From NCBI RefSeq assembly GCF_016722965.1, contig NZ_JAEQNB010000001.1:496001-560000 (forward strand): a DNA stretch of 64,000 nucleotides. Direction: 5' to 3'. Below the pieces are notes generated by a model. It did not search any database, was not told where the DNA came from, and saw nothing but the letters and a program-made list of their open reading frames with translations. Position numbers and translations under genes: made by a program. This document shows, piece after piece, positions 51,607-59,866 of this stretch. The number at the start of each line of letters is the position of its first letter. Within the stretch, counting starts at the first letter, position 1. Source of the DNA: Tumebacillus amylolyticus (GTDB taxonomy: Bacteria; Bacillota; Bacilli; Tumebacillales; Tumebacillaceae).

Positions 51607-52662
51607 ATGACACAACAAGCCATCCAGTTGGGGCATCTGCAAGTCGGGCCGGGTCACCGTCCCTTTGTGATCGCCGAGATGTCCGGCAACCACAACCAAT
51701 CGTTGGAGCGCGCGCTGGAGATCGTCGAAGCGGCGGCAAAAGCGGGCGCACACGCCCTGAAGATTCAAACGTACACACCGGACACGATGACGCTCGATTT
51801 GGCAGAGGGCGAATTTTTCATCGAGGACCCGAATTCTCTCTGGAAGGGTCGTTCGCTGTACGAGCTCTACGGAGAAGCCTACACGCCGTGGGAGTGGCAC
51901 AAGCCGATCTTCGACCGCTGTCGGGAATTGGGCATGATCGGGATCTCGACCCCGTTCGATCACACGTCGGTCGATTTTCTTGAATCGCTCGACGTGCCGT
52001 TCTACAAGATCGCTTCATTTGAAAACACCGACCACGCACTGCTGCGCAAGGTCGCTGCAACGGGCAAGCCGATGATCATCTCCACGGGGATGGCGAGCGT
52101 TGCCGATTTGGATAAAACGGTGCGCGTGTGCCGCGAAGCCGGTTGCCAAGATCTCATCTTGCTCAAATGCACGTCGACGTACCCGGCAACGGCGGAGAAC
52201 ACCAACATCTTGACGATCCCGCACATGCGCGACCTGTTCGATGTGCAAGTCGGCTTGTCCGACCACACGATGGGTGTCGGCGTGGCAGTCGCCAGCGTAG
52301 CGCTTGGCGCAACCGTCGTCGAAAAGCACTTCACGCTCCGACGAGCAGACGGCGGCGTCGACTCGGCGTTTTCCTTGGAGCCGGAGGAGTTGGCAAGTCT
52401 CGTCGTGGAAACCGAGCGCGCTTGGCAAGCGCTTGGGCAGGTCTCGTACGGTGCCACGGAGAAGGAGAAAGCGTCCATGCGCTTCCGCCGCTCTCTGTAC
52501 ATCACCGCTGATCTGCAAGCCGGAGACATCTTGACGGCGGAGAACCTGCGGGCCATCCGTCCCGGTTTCGGTCTCGCCCCGGAGCATTACGACCTGTTCC
52601 TTGGCAAAAAAGTAAACCAAGACGTCAAGCGCGGCACGCCGCTGAGCTGGGACTTGATCTAA
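51607..52662 (+). CDS. pseI: Pseudaminic acid synthase (PseI/NeuB family)
   Basis: 351 residues. NeuB-type TIM barrel: PFVIAEMSGNHNQSLERALEIVEAA (metal and substrate contacts), KIQTYTPDTMTLD, STPFDHTSVDFLESLDVPFYKIASFE, VGLSDHTMGVGVAVASVALGA and VEKHFTLRR. A C-terminal SAF domain begins RFRRSLYITADLQAGDILTAENLRAIRPG. It condenses the 6-deoxy-diamino hexose with phosphoenolpyruvate to form the nonulosonic acid. The EMSGNHN motif favours the Pse branch over the sialic-acid branch. Confidence 0.93.
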   Translation: MTQQAIQLGHLQVGPGHRPFVIAEMSGNHNQSLERALEIVEAAAKAGAHALKIQTYTPDTMTLDLAEGEFFIEDPNSLWKGRSLYELYGEAYTPWEWHKPIFDRCRELGMIGISTPFDHTSVDFLESLDVPFYKIASFENTDHALLRKVAATGKPMIISTGMASVADLDKTVRVCREAGCQDLILLKCTSTYPATAENTNILTIPHMRDLFDVQVGLSDHTMGVGVAVASVALGATVVEKHFTLRRADGGVDSAFSLEPEELASLVVETERAWQALGQVSYGATEKEKASMRFRRSLYITADLQAGDILTAENLRAIRPGFGLAPEHYDLFLGKKVNQDVKRGTPLSWDLI

Positions 52663-52686
52663 ACATTCGCGAGGAGTTGTGAGAAC

Positions 52687-53634
52687 ATGAACGTATTTCT
52701 GACCGGCGGCGCCGGATTTATCGGTCGTTGGGTGGCGAAACGCCTCTTGAACGACGGCCATAACCTGTGGATTCTCGACGACCTCTCGAACGGTCGCAAG
52801 GAAAACCTCGACGAGTTCGAAGGGCACCCGAACTTCAAAAAATTCGTCGTCGGCGATATCAAAAACGAAGCGACGCTCGCGGAGCTTTTTGAAGAAGGGC
52901 AGTTCGACCTCTGCTACCACCTCGGAGCTTCGATCAACGTGCAAGACTCGATCGACGACCCGCGCACCACGTTCAACAACGACACCGTGGGCACGTTCTA
53001 CGTCATGGAACAAGCGCGCAAACACAACGTCAAAGTCGTGTTCATGAGCACCTGCATGGTCTATGAGCGTTCCTTGGACGAATCGGGCATCACCGAATCG
53101 CACCCGACCAAACCGGCGTCCCCGTACGCAGGTGCCAAGATCGGCGCGGAGAACATGGTGCTCTCCTATTTCCACTCCTACGACTTGCCGGTCGTCGTCG
53201 TGCGTCCGTTCAACACCTACGGCCCGTTCCAGAAAACCGGGGGCGAGGGCGGTGTCGTGGCGATCTTCGTCCGCAACCAACTGAAAGGCTTGCCGCTGAA
53301 AATCTACGGCGAAGGCACGCAGACCCGCGACCTGCTGTTCGTAGAAGACTGCGCGCGCTTCGTTGTAGAAGCCGGCTACACAGACGCGGTCAACGGTGAA
53401 ATCGTCAACGCAGGTCTTGGTCGCGACATCGCGGTCAACGACCTCGCCGAACTGATCTCCGGCGGCACCGTCGAGATTCAGCACGCCGAGCACATCCACC
53501 CGCAAGCTGAAATTCAGAAGCTCCTCTGCAACTACGACAAAGCGAAACGCCTGATGGGCTGGGAGCCCAAAGTCTCGCTTGAGGAAGGCATCGAACGCAC
53601 CCGCGAATGGATCAAAACCAGCCACCTCATGTAA
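52687..53634 (+). CDS. NAD-dependent epimerase/dehydratase (extended SDR) of the sugar operon
   Basis: 315 residues. FLTGGAGFIGRWVAKRLL at the N-terminus, YHLGASINVQDSIDDP near 77, a SPYAGAKIGAENMVLSY active site (Tyr/Lys) and RPFNTYGPFQ near 176. It is an extended SDR acting on a nucleotide sugar. With the CapD-like SDR at 48155 it could form a two-enzyme route to the 4-keto-6-deoxy intermediate, or make a second sugar. It sits between pseI and pseC. Confidence 0.82.
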   Translation: MNVFLTGGAGFIGRWVAKRLLNDGHNLWILDDLSNGRKENLDEFEGHPNFKKFVVGDIKNEATLAELFEEGQFDLCYHLGASINVQDSIDDPRTTFNNDTVGTFYVMEQARKHNVKVVFMSTCMVYERSLDESGITESHPTKPASPYAGAKIGAENMVLSYFHSYDLPVVVVRPFNTYGPFQKTGGEGGVVAIFVRNQLKGLPLKIYGEGTQTRDLLFVEDCARFVVEAGYTDAVNGEIVNAGLGRDIAVNDLAELISGGTVEIQHAEHIHPQAEIQKLLCNYDKAKRLMGWEPKVSLEEGIERTREWIKTSHLM

Positions 53635-53648
53635 GGGAGGAAATTTCT

Positions 53649-54845
53649 GTGGAAAAACTCGCCCTGTTAGGCGGCACTCCGGTGCGTACCTCCGTCCTCT
53701 CCTACGGCCAGCAATGGATCGAGGAGCAGGACATCCAAGCGGTCGTCGATACGCTGAAAAGTCCGTTTATCACGCAAGGCCCGGCGATTGACGCGTTTGA
53801 GCTTGCAGTCGCCGAGTCGTGCGGCGCGAAGTACGCCGTCGCTTTTACAAACGGCACGGCCGCTTTGCACGGGGCTGCGTTTGCAGCGGGCATCGGGCCG
53901 GGAGATGAAGTCATCACATCGCCGATCACGTTCGTCGCCTCGTCCAACTGTGTGTTGTACATGGGTGGCACGCCTGTTTTTGCCGACATCGACCCGCGCA
54001 CGTACAACCTCGATCCGGAAGTCGTGCGCGGCAAGATTACAGATCGCACGAAAGCGTTGATTCCGGTCGACTTCACGGGGCAGCCGGCCGACATGGAAGC
54101 GTTCCGCAAACTTGCCGACGAGCACGGTCTCGTGTTGATCGAAGACGCCGCGCATTCGCTGGGCGCTTCGTACCAAGGGCGCAAAGTCGGAACGCTCGCC
54201 GACATGACGATGTTCTCGTTCCACCCGGTCAAGCACATCACGACCGGCGAGGGCGGCATCATTGTAACGGACAGCGAGGAGTACGCGGAGAAACTCCGCC
54301 TGTTCCGTTCACACGGCATCACTCGCGAACCGTCGATGCTGACCAAGCCGGAGGAAGGTCCGTGGTACCACGAGATGCATGCGCTTGGCTACAACTACCG
54401 CATGACCGACTTGCAAGCGGCGCTTGGCAACTCGCAGATGAAGCGTCTCGACGAATTCGTCGCCCGCCGCCGTGAGATCGTCGCGGCGTACGACCAAGCG
54501 TTTGCCGAATTCGACGGCATCGTCACGCCGTTCCAGCAGGAAGACACGAACTCGTCGTGGCATCTCTACATCTTGCGCTTCACCCGAGACAAGTTCACGG
54601 CGTCGCGCAAGGAAATCTTCGAAGCTCTGCGCGCAGAGGGCATCGGGGTGAACGTCCACTACATCCCGGTCTATACCCAACCGTACTACCAAGCTCTCGG
54701 GTATGAAAAAGGTCTCTGCCCGCATGCAGAGGCCCTCTACGAAGAGATCGTCACGATCCCGCTGTTCCCGAAGATGACCTCCGAGGACATCGAAGACGTG
54801 GTGCGCGCCATCGGCAAAGTCCACGCACACTTCTACAAAGCCTGA
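53649..54845 (+). CDS. pseC: UDP-4-amino-4,6-dideoxy-N-acetyl-altrosamine transaminase (PseC, DegT/DnrJ/EryC1 family)
   Basis: 398 residues from GTG 53649 (GGGAGGAA upstream). PLP-dependent sugar aminotransferase: LALLGGTPVRTSVLSYGQQWIEEQDI, SPFITQGPAIDAFE, FTNGTAALHGAAFAAGIGPGDEVITSPITFVAS, EDAAHSLGASYQGRKVG and SFHPVKHITTGEGG (PLP-binding Lys). It aminates C4 of the keto sugar. Last gene of the island; a strong terminator follows. Confidence 0.92.
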   Translation: MEKLALLGGTPVRTSVLSYGQQWIEEQDIQAVVDTLKSPFITQGPAIDAFELAVAESCGAKYAVAFTNGTAALHGAAFAAGIGPGDEVITSPITFVASSNCVLYMGGTPVFADIDPRTYNLDPEVVRGKITDRTKALIPVDFTGQPADMEAFRKLADEHGLVLIEDAAHSLGASYQGRKVGTLADMTMFSFHPVKHITTGEGGIIVTDSEEYAEKLRLFRSHGITREPSMLTKPEEGPWYHEMHALGYNYRMTDLQAALGNSQMKRLDEFVARRREIVAAYDQAFAEFDGIVTPFQQEDTNSSWHLYILRFTRDKFTASRKEIFEALRAEGIGVNVHYIPVYTQPYYQALGYEKGLCPHAEALYEEIVTIPLFPKMTSEDIEDVVRAIGKVHAHFYKA

Positions 54846-54851
54846 CAAAAA

Positions 54852-54882
54852 AAGTCCGTCTCCCGAGAGACGGACTTTTTTT
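54852..54882 (+). terminator. Terminator after pseC
   Basis: AGTCCGTCT / AGACGGACT stem, inner CCCGAG loop, then seven T. Confidence 0.92.
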
Positions 54883-54966
54883 GCCCTCTTACAGAGTATA
54901 CTGGAGCTAGTAGATGATAGCTTGCGTAAATGGGGAAATTCAGCCCTCAGAGATACAGATCTCTAT

Positions 54967-54974
54967 GCCGATAC
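54967..54974 (+). promoter_or_regulatory. Sigma-D-like -10 element before fliD
   Basis: GCCGATAC matches seven of eight bases of the sigma-D -10 (GCCGATAT); the -35 (about 54947-54951, TCAGA) is weak. It lies 42 bases before the fliD start. Confidence 0.5.
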
Positions 54975-55015
54975 TGGTAACTAGAGAAATGTATTCGGTA
55001 AAGGGAGTGACGTTC

Positions 55016-56578
55016 ATGCCGACTCGAATCAATGGATTAGGAACCTCCGGCCTTGACACAGATACACTGGTCAAACAATTGATGCAAGCCAAGCGTATTC
55101 CGATTGATAAAATGGTTCAAAAGAAAACGCAACTCGAATGGAAGCGAGACGCGTACCGTGATATGAACACCGTATTGTCCGGGTTCCAAACGGCCGTCGA
55201 TAAACTCAATCTGCAATCGACTCTTCTTTTGAAAAAAGCCACCTCCAGCGACGAGACGAAAGTCAGCGCCACCGCGAGCTCGGGATCGATCAACGGTACC
55301 TATAACCTCGTCGTCAAACAAGTGGCGAAGGCGGCGCAAGTGAGCAGCACGTCGACACTCGGGATTTCATCGAATGTGAGCCAAAGCCTCACCGCGACAG
55401 GGACCAGTTTTGACCTGACCGGCGAATTGGGCACGCAGACGATCAACATCGCTGCGGGGAGTACCATCGGGTCGACTGTGCAACAGATCAACGCAGTCTC
55501 TTCTCAGACAGGTGTGAAAGCGGTCTATGACCAAGCGATTGACAAATTCACCCTGGTTTCGACCAGCACGGGTGCGGCGTCCAAGATCCAATTGAAAGAG
55601 AATGACGGTCAGAATTTCCTCTCCGGAACACTCAAACTTGCGGTCACCAACGACCCGGTCGCAAACCCCGGTTCCATTGACCAAACGGCCGTCGTCACGG
55701 GGCAAGACGCCATCGTCAACTTGAACAATGGTGGAGACAACAACGTGCGGACCAATAACTTTACGTTGAACAACATCACCTTCAACATCAAGGCCGACCC
55801 GGCCTCGTTTGGGGTGGCGCAATACAATGTGAGCTTGAGCGTCGATACGGACGTCGATGGCATGTACAACAACATCAAGACTTTCGTAGATAAGTACAAC
55901 GAAGTCATGGACAAAGTCGGGGACAAGCTCGCGGAACCGGTGAACCGCGACTACCTGCCGCTGACTGATACGCAGAAGGCAGACATGAAGGATGCTGATA
56001 TTGCAAGCTGGACCGCAAAAGCGAAGTCCGGGTTGTTGCGCCGAGATGATGTTCTCGCACCGGCTCTGGATTCGTTCCGTTCACTGGCGACAGATTCGGT
56101 GGGGACCATTTCCGACCCGAACTACAGCTCGCTGTCTGCCATCGGCATCGGTGGTCCGACTGTCACGGGCATGAACAACTTCCAATACACCGACAAGCAT
56201 CTGTACATTGATGAGACCAAGCTGAAAGCGGCGCTGACCGCCGATCCGGATTCGGTCGTCAAACTGTTCACCGACTACAGCGCCAGCGACTACGATTCCA
56301 AGGGCGTTATGACCAACTCGAAAAATGAAGGGATTGCATCCCGTCTTTCCTACGCGGTCAAAAACGCACTCCGGTCGGTCGGCGATCGCATGAGCACAAG
56401 TCCGTCGCTCAGCCCCTTAACCAAGCAGATCAACGACTATAACACGACGATTTCCGAGCAAACGTCTAAACTCAGTACGTACGAACAGCAATACTACTCG
56501 CAATTTGCGTCTCTGGAAACCATGCTGACCAAGATGCAAACGCAGGGCAGTTGGCTGATGTCTCAATTGGGTAATTAA
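55016..56578 (+). CDS. fliD: Flagellar filament cap protein FliD (HAP2)
   Basis: 520 residues from ATG 55016 (AAGGGAG 8 bases before); an earlier in-frame ATG at 54914 has no site and would run through the promoter region. N-terminal RINGLGTSGLDTDTLVKQLMQAKRIPIDKM and C-terminal helical region (SEQTSKLSTYEQQYYSQFASLETMLTKMQTQGSWLMSQLG) are typical. FliD caps the filament and folds incoming flagellin. It heads fliD-fliS-fliT-flaG. Confidence 0.96.
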   Translation: MPTRINGLGTSGLDTDTLVKQLMQAKRIPIDKMVQKKTQLEWKRDAYRDMNTVLSGFQTAVDKLNLQSTLLLKKATSSDETKVSATASSGSINGTYNLVVKQVAKAAQVSSTSTLGISSNVSQSLTATGTSFDLTGELGTQTINIAAGSTIGSTVQQINAVSSQTGVKAVYDQAIDKFTLVSTSTGAASKIQLKENDGQNFLSGTLKLAVTNDPVANPGSIDQTAVVTGQDAIVNLNNGGDNNVRTNNFTLNNITFNIKADPASFGVAQYNVSLSVDTDVDGMYNNIKTFVDKYNEVMDKVGDKLAEPVNRDYLPLTDTQKADMKDADIASWTAKAKSGLLRRDDVLAPALDSFRSLATDSVGTISDPNYSSLSAIGIGGPTVTGMNNFQYTDKHLYIDETKLKAALTADPDSVVKLFTDYSASDYDSKGVMTNSKNEGIASRLSYAVKNALRSVGDRMSTSPSLSPLTKQINDYNTTISEQTSKLSTYEQQYYSQFASLETMLTKMQTQGSWLMSQLGN

Positions 56579-56598
56579 TTTAGGGGGAGGAAACACCG

Positions 56599-57009
56599 AT
56601 GTCTATGAACGCCGCTACCTATCAGAAATCCTACAACAACGCCCAGGTAATGACCGCCCCACCTGGTGAACTCACCCTCATGCTTTACAACGGAGCCATC
56701 AAGTTTCTGAAAATCGCCAAGACCGCTATGGAAGCGAAAAAGATCGCAGACACCAACCACAACATCCAGCGCGCGCAAGACATTATCTCCGAGTTGATGT
56801 GTACGCTGAACATGGATGTGGAGATTTCCAAGAACCTGATGGCGCTCTATGAATTCATGAACAACCATCTCTTGCAAGCGAACATCCAAAAAGACCCGAA
56901 CCTCGTCCAGGAAGTTCTCGACCTCGTCGAAGACCTGCGCAACACCTGGGTTGAAGTCATCAAGACCACCCGCCTCCAAACCGCCAAAGCGGCAAACGGG
57001 ATGGCCTAG
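56599..57009 (+). CDS. fliS: Flagellar export chaperone FliS
   Basis: 136 residues, GGGGGAGG upstream. Four-helix FliS pattern: YQKSYNNAQVMTAPPGELTLMLYNGAIKFLKIAK, INRAQDII-like IQRAQDIISELMCTLNMDVEISKNLMALYEFMN. FliS binds the flagellin C-terminus before export and, with FliW, affects CsrA control. The next gene starts at the base after its stop. Confidence 0.97.
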   Translation: MSMNAATYQKSYNNAQVMTAPPGELTLMLYNGAIKFLKIAKTAMEAKKIADTNHNIQRAQDIISELMCTLNMDVEISKNLMALYEFMNNHLLQANIQKDPNLVQEVLDLVEDLRNTWVEVIKTTRLQTAKAANGMA

Positions 57010-57354
57010 ATGCGTGAGATCTTGATCGCCTACCGCGATGCAACCCAGGCCGTCGTCGACCTGCTCGCACCGGGAAGCAAAACGGTGGACACCGCCCGCT
57101 TGGAGATGTTGTTGGACGTGCGCGATTCTTTGATCGCCACCCAGCCGACACTTCCCAACGTGCGTCAAGATGCCGAACTCGCGGCGCTTGCCGACGAGAT
57201 TCTGCGTCTCGACCAACTCGCCCGCGATCTCGTTTCCCGTGCGATGCAGCAGACCCAAGCCACCATCAACCAGATGAACAACACGTCCCGAAAAGCTTCG
57301 AGGTACGAGCAAGCCTACGCGCCGGACGCGTACTTCATCGACAAAAAAAAGTAA
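57010..57354 (+). CDS. fliT: FliT-like small flagellar protein
   Basis: 114 residues, starting immediately after the fliS stop. Helical; begins REILIAYRDATQAVVDLLAPG and has a central LIATQPTLPNVRQDAELAALADEILRLDQ segment. The position after fliS is that of fliT in Bacillus, a chaperone for FliD. Sequence similarity among FliT proteins is low, so the name rests partly on gene order. Confidence 0.7.
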   Translation: MREILIAYRDATQAVVDLLAPGSKTVDTARLEMLLDVRDSLIATQPTLPNVRQDAELAALADEILRLDQLARDLVSRAMQQTQATINQMNNTSRKASRYEQAYAPDAYFIDKKK

Positions 57355-57359
57355 ACCAC

Positions 57360-57458
57360 CTGTCCACAGTCGCTCTCATCCCTTTCCCGCTCTCTTCTGT
57401 GGATAGATTCATGGTTATACACAACACCTGTGCATAACTTATCCAGAGTTGTGAATAA
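57360..57458. other. Cluster of DnaA-box-like 9-mers between fliT and flaG
   Basis: Six 9-mers in under 100 bases: CTGTCCACA (57360), TGTGGATAG = minus CTATCCACA (57398), TTATACACA (57415), TGTGCATAA = minus TTATGCACA (57429), TTATCCAGA (57439), TGTGAATAA = minus TTATTCACA (57450). Three match TTATNCACA exactly; two differ from TTATCCACA by one base and one by two. They alternate strand. Far from any dnaA/dnaN gene in this window. Confidence 0.7.
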
Positions 57459-57482
57459 GTCCTTGAAAGGGAGGGAGTAGAC

Positions 57483-57836
57483 GTGCAAGTATCCAGAACT
57501 CCGCAAGCCATCACATCGCCTGAGACAGACCAGAGAGGCAAGGAACCGGTCGCACAACCGCAGACGGTTTCCGAACCTCCACTTATCCCGTCGAATGCGT
57601 CAAAGTCCAAGGCCGAGCAGATTGAAGCCAGTTTCAACCGCATTCAGAAACAACTTCAAGACATGCAGGACACCAAGGTTCAGATGGACTATGACAAAGA
57701 CCTGGATCGAGTCATCGTCAAGTACTCCAGCAGGACCACGGGTGAAATGATTCACCAGATTCCTTCCGAGCAGTTTGTAGAATTTGAGAAGGAATTCGTC
57801 AAGTCTGTCGGTTTGCTTTTCGACAAGAAAGTCTGA
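57483..57836 (+). CDS. flaG: FlaG-family flagellar protein
   Basis: 117 residues from GTG 57483 (GGGAGGGAG upstream). Disordered Pro/Gln/Thr-rich N-terminus, then the FlaG core: KQLQDMQDTKVQMDYDKDLDRVIVKYSSRTTGEMIHQIPSEQFVEFEKEF. FlaG is a small protein of the fliD operon that influences filament length. Its upstream region contains the DnaA-box cluster. Confidence 0.93.
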   Translation: MQVSRTPQAITSPETDQRGKEPVAQPQTVSEPPLIPSNASKSKAEQIEASFNRIQKQLQDMQDTKVQMDYDKDLDRVIVKYSSRTTGEMIHQIPSEQFVEFEKEFVKSVGLLFDKKV

Positions 57837-57854
57837 TACGAATCCTACGAAAAA

Positions 57855-57895
57855 AGCCCGTGCCCCTCGTCTGAGGGGCACGGGCTCTTTTTCAC
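57855..57895. terminator. Bidirectional terminator after flaG
   Basis: AGCCCGTGCCCCTC / GAGGGGCACGGGCT, A-run on the left, T-run on the right; serves flaG and the converging minus-strand gene. Confidence 0.92.
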
Positions 57896-57897
57896 GT

Positions 57898-58284
57898 TTA
57901 CAGGGAGAATGCAATCGACACGAGAATCATCAGGACAGCCGCGACGAGAAACGTAATGTCCCGTCCGCGTTCTTCCAAAGCTCTCGCGTCCTTGGCGTTC
58001 AGGTTGCGGTTTGATTCGTCGTGTTCGCGTTTCTCTTCGACCGTTTTGAACTTCAACATCGCCAAGTAGTTCGGCACGCCCATTCGACGGCGGAAACTGG
58101 CGAGGCGGGAGAAAATCACGACCCCGATCATGAGATAGATCAAGCCGAACTGAAACACCCCGTTCGAAATACGCGTGAACAGCTCCGGTTCTGCATCGGA
58201 GCCGTAGCGCAACCATTGGTAGAGTGCGACGATCACGGCGCTGACGAGGCCGATCAACAGGCCCCGCGTCACTCCTTTGCGCAT
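57898..58284 (-). CDS. Small membrane protein, unknown function
   Basis: 128 residues, minus strand, ATG 58284, GAGGGGAC upstream. Three predicted membrane helices (about 6-24, 42-60, 106-126). The cytoplasmic loop (about 61-104) is highly charged and starts with a SFRRRMG motif. It resembles small DUF3899-type membrane proteins, but that is weak. Its neighbour upstream on the same strand is a 94-residue protein 12 bases away, so they form a two-gene unit. Confidence 0.7.
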   Translation of the reverse strand: MRKGVTRGLLIGLVSAVIVALYQWLRYGSDAEPELFTRISNGVFQFGLIYLMIGVVIFSRLASFRRRMGVPNYLAMLKFKTVEEKREHDESNRNLNAKDARALEERGRDITFLVAAVLMILVSIAFSL

Positions 58285-58296
58285 GAGGGTCCCCTC

Positions 58297-58581
58297 CTAC
58301 AGGTTGTAGATGCTCTCGACTTCTTCGTTCTCGAATTCCATCGTCCGCTCGCGGTTCTTCTCGCGGAACGAGACGACGTAATGCGTATACGTACGTTCCT
58401 TCAACAACAGATCGGTCACACCGAAGTCCGTGCTCAACTTCGCGGCGAGGTCGGTCTTGGCCGCCTGCGCTTCCTCATCCGGCGCGATCATCTCAATCGC
58501 CACCATCTGCGTCCAGCTCAGCAGGAGCAAGTCGAGGTCCGGCATGATTTCAACTTCCAAATCGTCTACGTAATCAGACAC
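58297..58581 (-). CDS. Hypothetical acidic protein, 94 aa
   Basis: 94 residues, GTG start at 58581, with AGAGAGGGA upstream on the minus strand. Mixed alpha/beta: DDLEVEIMPDLDLLLLSWTQMVAIEMI, then KERTYTHYVVSFREKNRERTMEF. No membrane helix or known motif recognised. Co-directional with the membrane protein gene downstream. Confidence 0.65.
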   Translation of the reverse strand: MSDYVDDLEVEIMPDLDLLLLSWTQMVAIEMIAPDEEAQAAKTDLAAKLSTDFGVTDLLLKERTYTHYVVSFREKNRERTMEFENEEVESIYNL

Positions 58582-58732
58582 AGAAATCCCTCTCTCGTTT
58601 CAAAGCTATTTTCTATCTTACCACATTTTGCTGACGATCAACCCCGAAACCCTTTTCGCAGCAGGGAAAAAGCGTACAGACCCAGAACTTGTACGGTAGC
58701 AAAAGGAAAACGGAAAGGGAGCTGGGACGAGC

Positions 58733-59866
58733 ATGCGTGAGACGATCAGGCTGTTGCAGGCGGGAGATCTACATATCGGAACGGCTTTCTCCGGCAGTGG
58801 GTTTGGCGTGGAGAAAGCCAGACGTCGCCGACGGGAAGTGTTGGGCACATTTCGCCTGTTGTGTGAAGCGGCGCTGACCCATCGGGTCGATGCGTTGTTG
58901 TTGACGGGAGACCTGTTCGAAGCAGAGTGGGTGACGGAAGCGGAAGTCGCAGAAGTGCGGCACTTGCTCGGCACACTGCGTCTGCCGGTGCTGATTACGC
59001 CCGGCAACCACGACGCGCTGCTTGAAGGGAGCCCCTACTCGTGGGGCGAATGGCCGGACAACGTCCACCTCTTCGGCCCGCAAGTGGAAGCCAAGCACCT
59101 GCCGGAACTCGGCTTGACCGTACACGGCTACGGCTATGGTCAGAAGTGGGTGCGCGAGAATCCGATGCAGGACTATCGCGTGCCGGAGGATGAGCATCTG
59201 CACGTCGTCATGATTCACGGCTCCTACGATTCACCGCAGGGCACCCCCTATTGGCCGATCACCCGAGACGAACTACTGTCATTGGGAGCCGATTACGTCG
59301 CTCTCGGCCATTACCACCAACCGCAAGTCCTGCTCGATTCCGGAGGTCTCATGCAAGCCGCCTACGCGGGTTCTCTGGAACCGCTTGGCTATGACGAAAC
59401 GGGAGAGCACGGCGCGTTTCTGCTCCAATTGCAACGGGGCGGGGCGCGGGTGGAATGGTTGCCTGTCGCCCAGCGCGCGTACCGCCGCATCGAAGTGGAT
59501 CTCGACGGATGCACGAATTTACTGGACGTCGCAGACCACATTCGTGCTGTCGTTCCCGAAAGTTCGCGGGGACGCGATTTGATCGAAGCCGTCTTGAACG
59601 GTGCGATCGACCCGGCGTTGCACCTCGATTTGCAAGACCTCGCCGAACGATTGCAGAACCTCGTGTTCCACTTGCGCTTGACCGACCGCACCCATCCCGA
59701 TCTCGACGGCGACGCGTATGCGCCGAGCTCGGCTGGAGGCCGGTACGTGGCAAAGATTCGCGAGCGCCTGAGCGCGGAGACGGACGAGGAAAAACGTCGC
59801 GTGCTGGAACGCGCGCTGGTGATCGGACTGAATGCGTATGAACGCGGCAAGGTGGTGAACTCATGA
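58733..59866 (+). CDS. yhaO: SbcD-like metallophosphoesterase (YhaO)
   Basis: 377 residues. Metallophosphoesterase motifs in order: QAGDLHIG, TGDLFE near 61, TPGNHD near 90, IHGSYDSP near 160 and ALGHYHQPQ near 190. The C-terminal part matches YhaO/SbcD nucleases. It overlaps yhaN by four bases. The pair resembles SbcD-SbcC (Mre11-Rad50) and processes DNA ends or hairpins. Confidence 0.92.
   Translation: MRETIRLLQAGDLHIGTAFSGSGFGVEKARRRRREVLGTFRLLCEAALTHRVDALLLTGDLFEAEWVTEAEVAEVRHLLGTLRLPVLITPGNHDALLEGSPYSWGEWPDNVHLFGPQVEAKHLPELGLTVHGYGYGQKWVRENPMQDYRVPEDEHLHVVMIHGSYDSPQGTPYWPITRDELLSLGADYVALGHYHQPQVLLDSGGLMQAAYAGSLEPLGYDETGEHGAFLLQLQRGGARVEWLPVAQRAYRRIEVDLDGCTNLLDVADHIRAVVPESSRGRDLIEAVLNGAIDPALHLDLQDLAERLQNLVFHLRLTDRTHPDLDGDAYAPSSAGGRYVAKIRERLSAETDEEKRRVLERALVIGLNAYERGKVVNS

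Noticed and set aside
57360..57458. Interpretation of the DnaA-box cluster as the chromosome origin
   Set aside because: No dnaA, dnaN or AT-rich unwinding element is adjacent; a secondary cluster is more likely.
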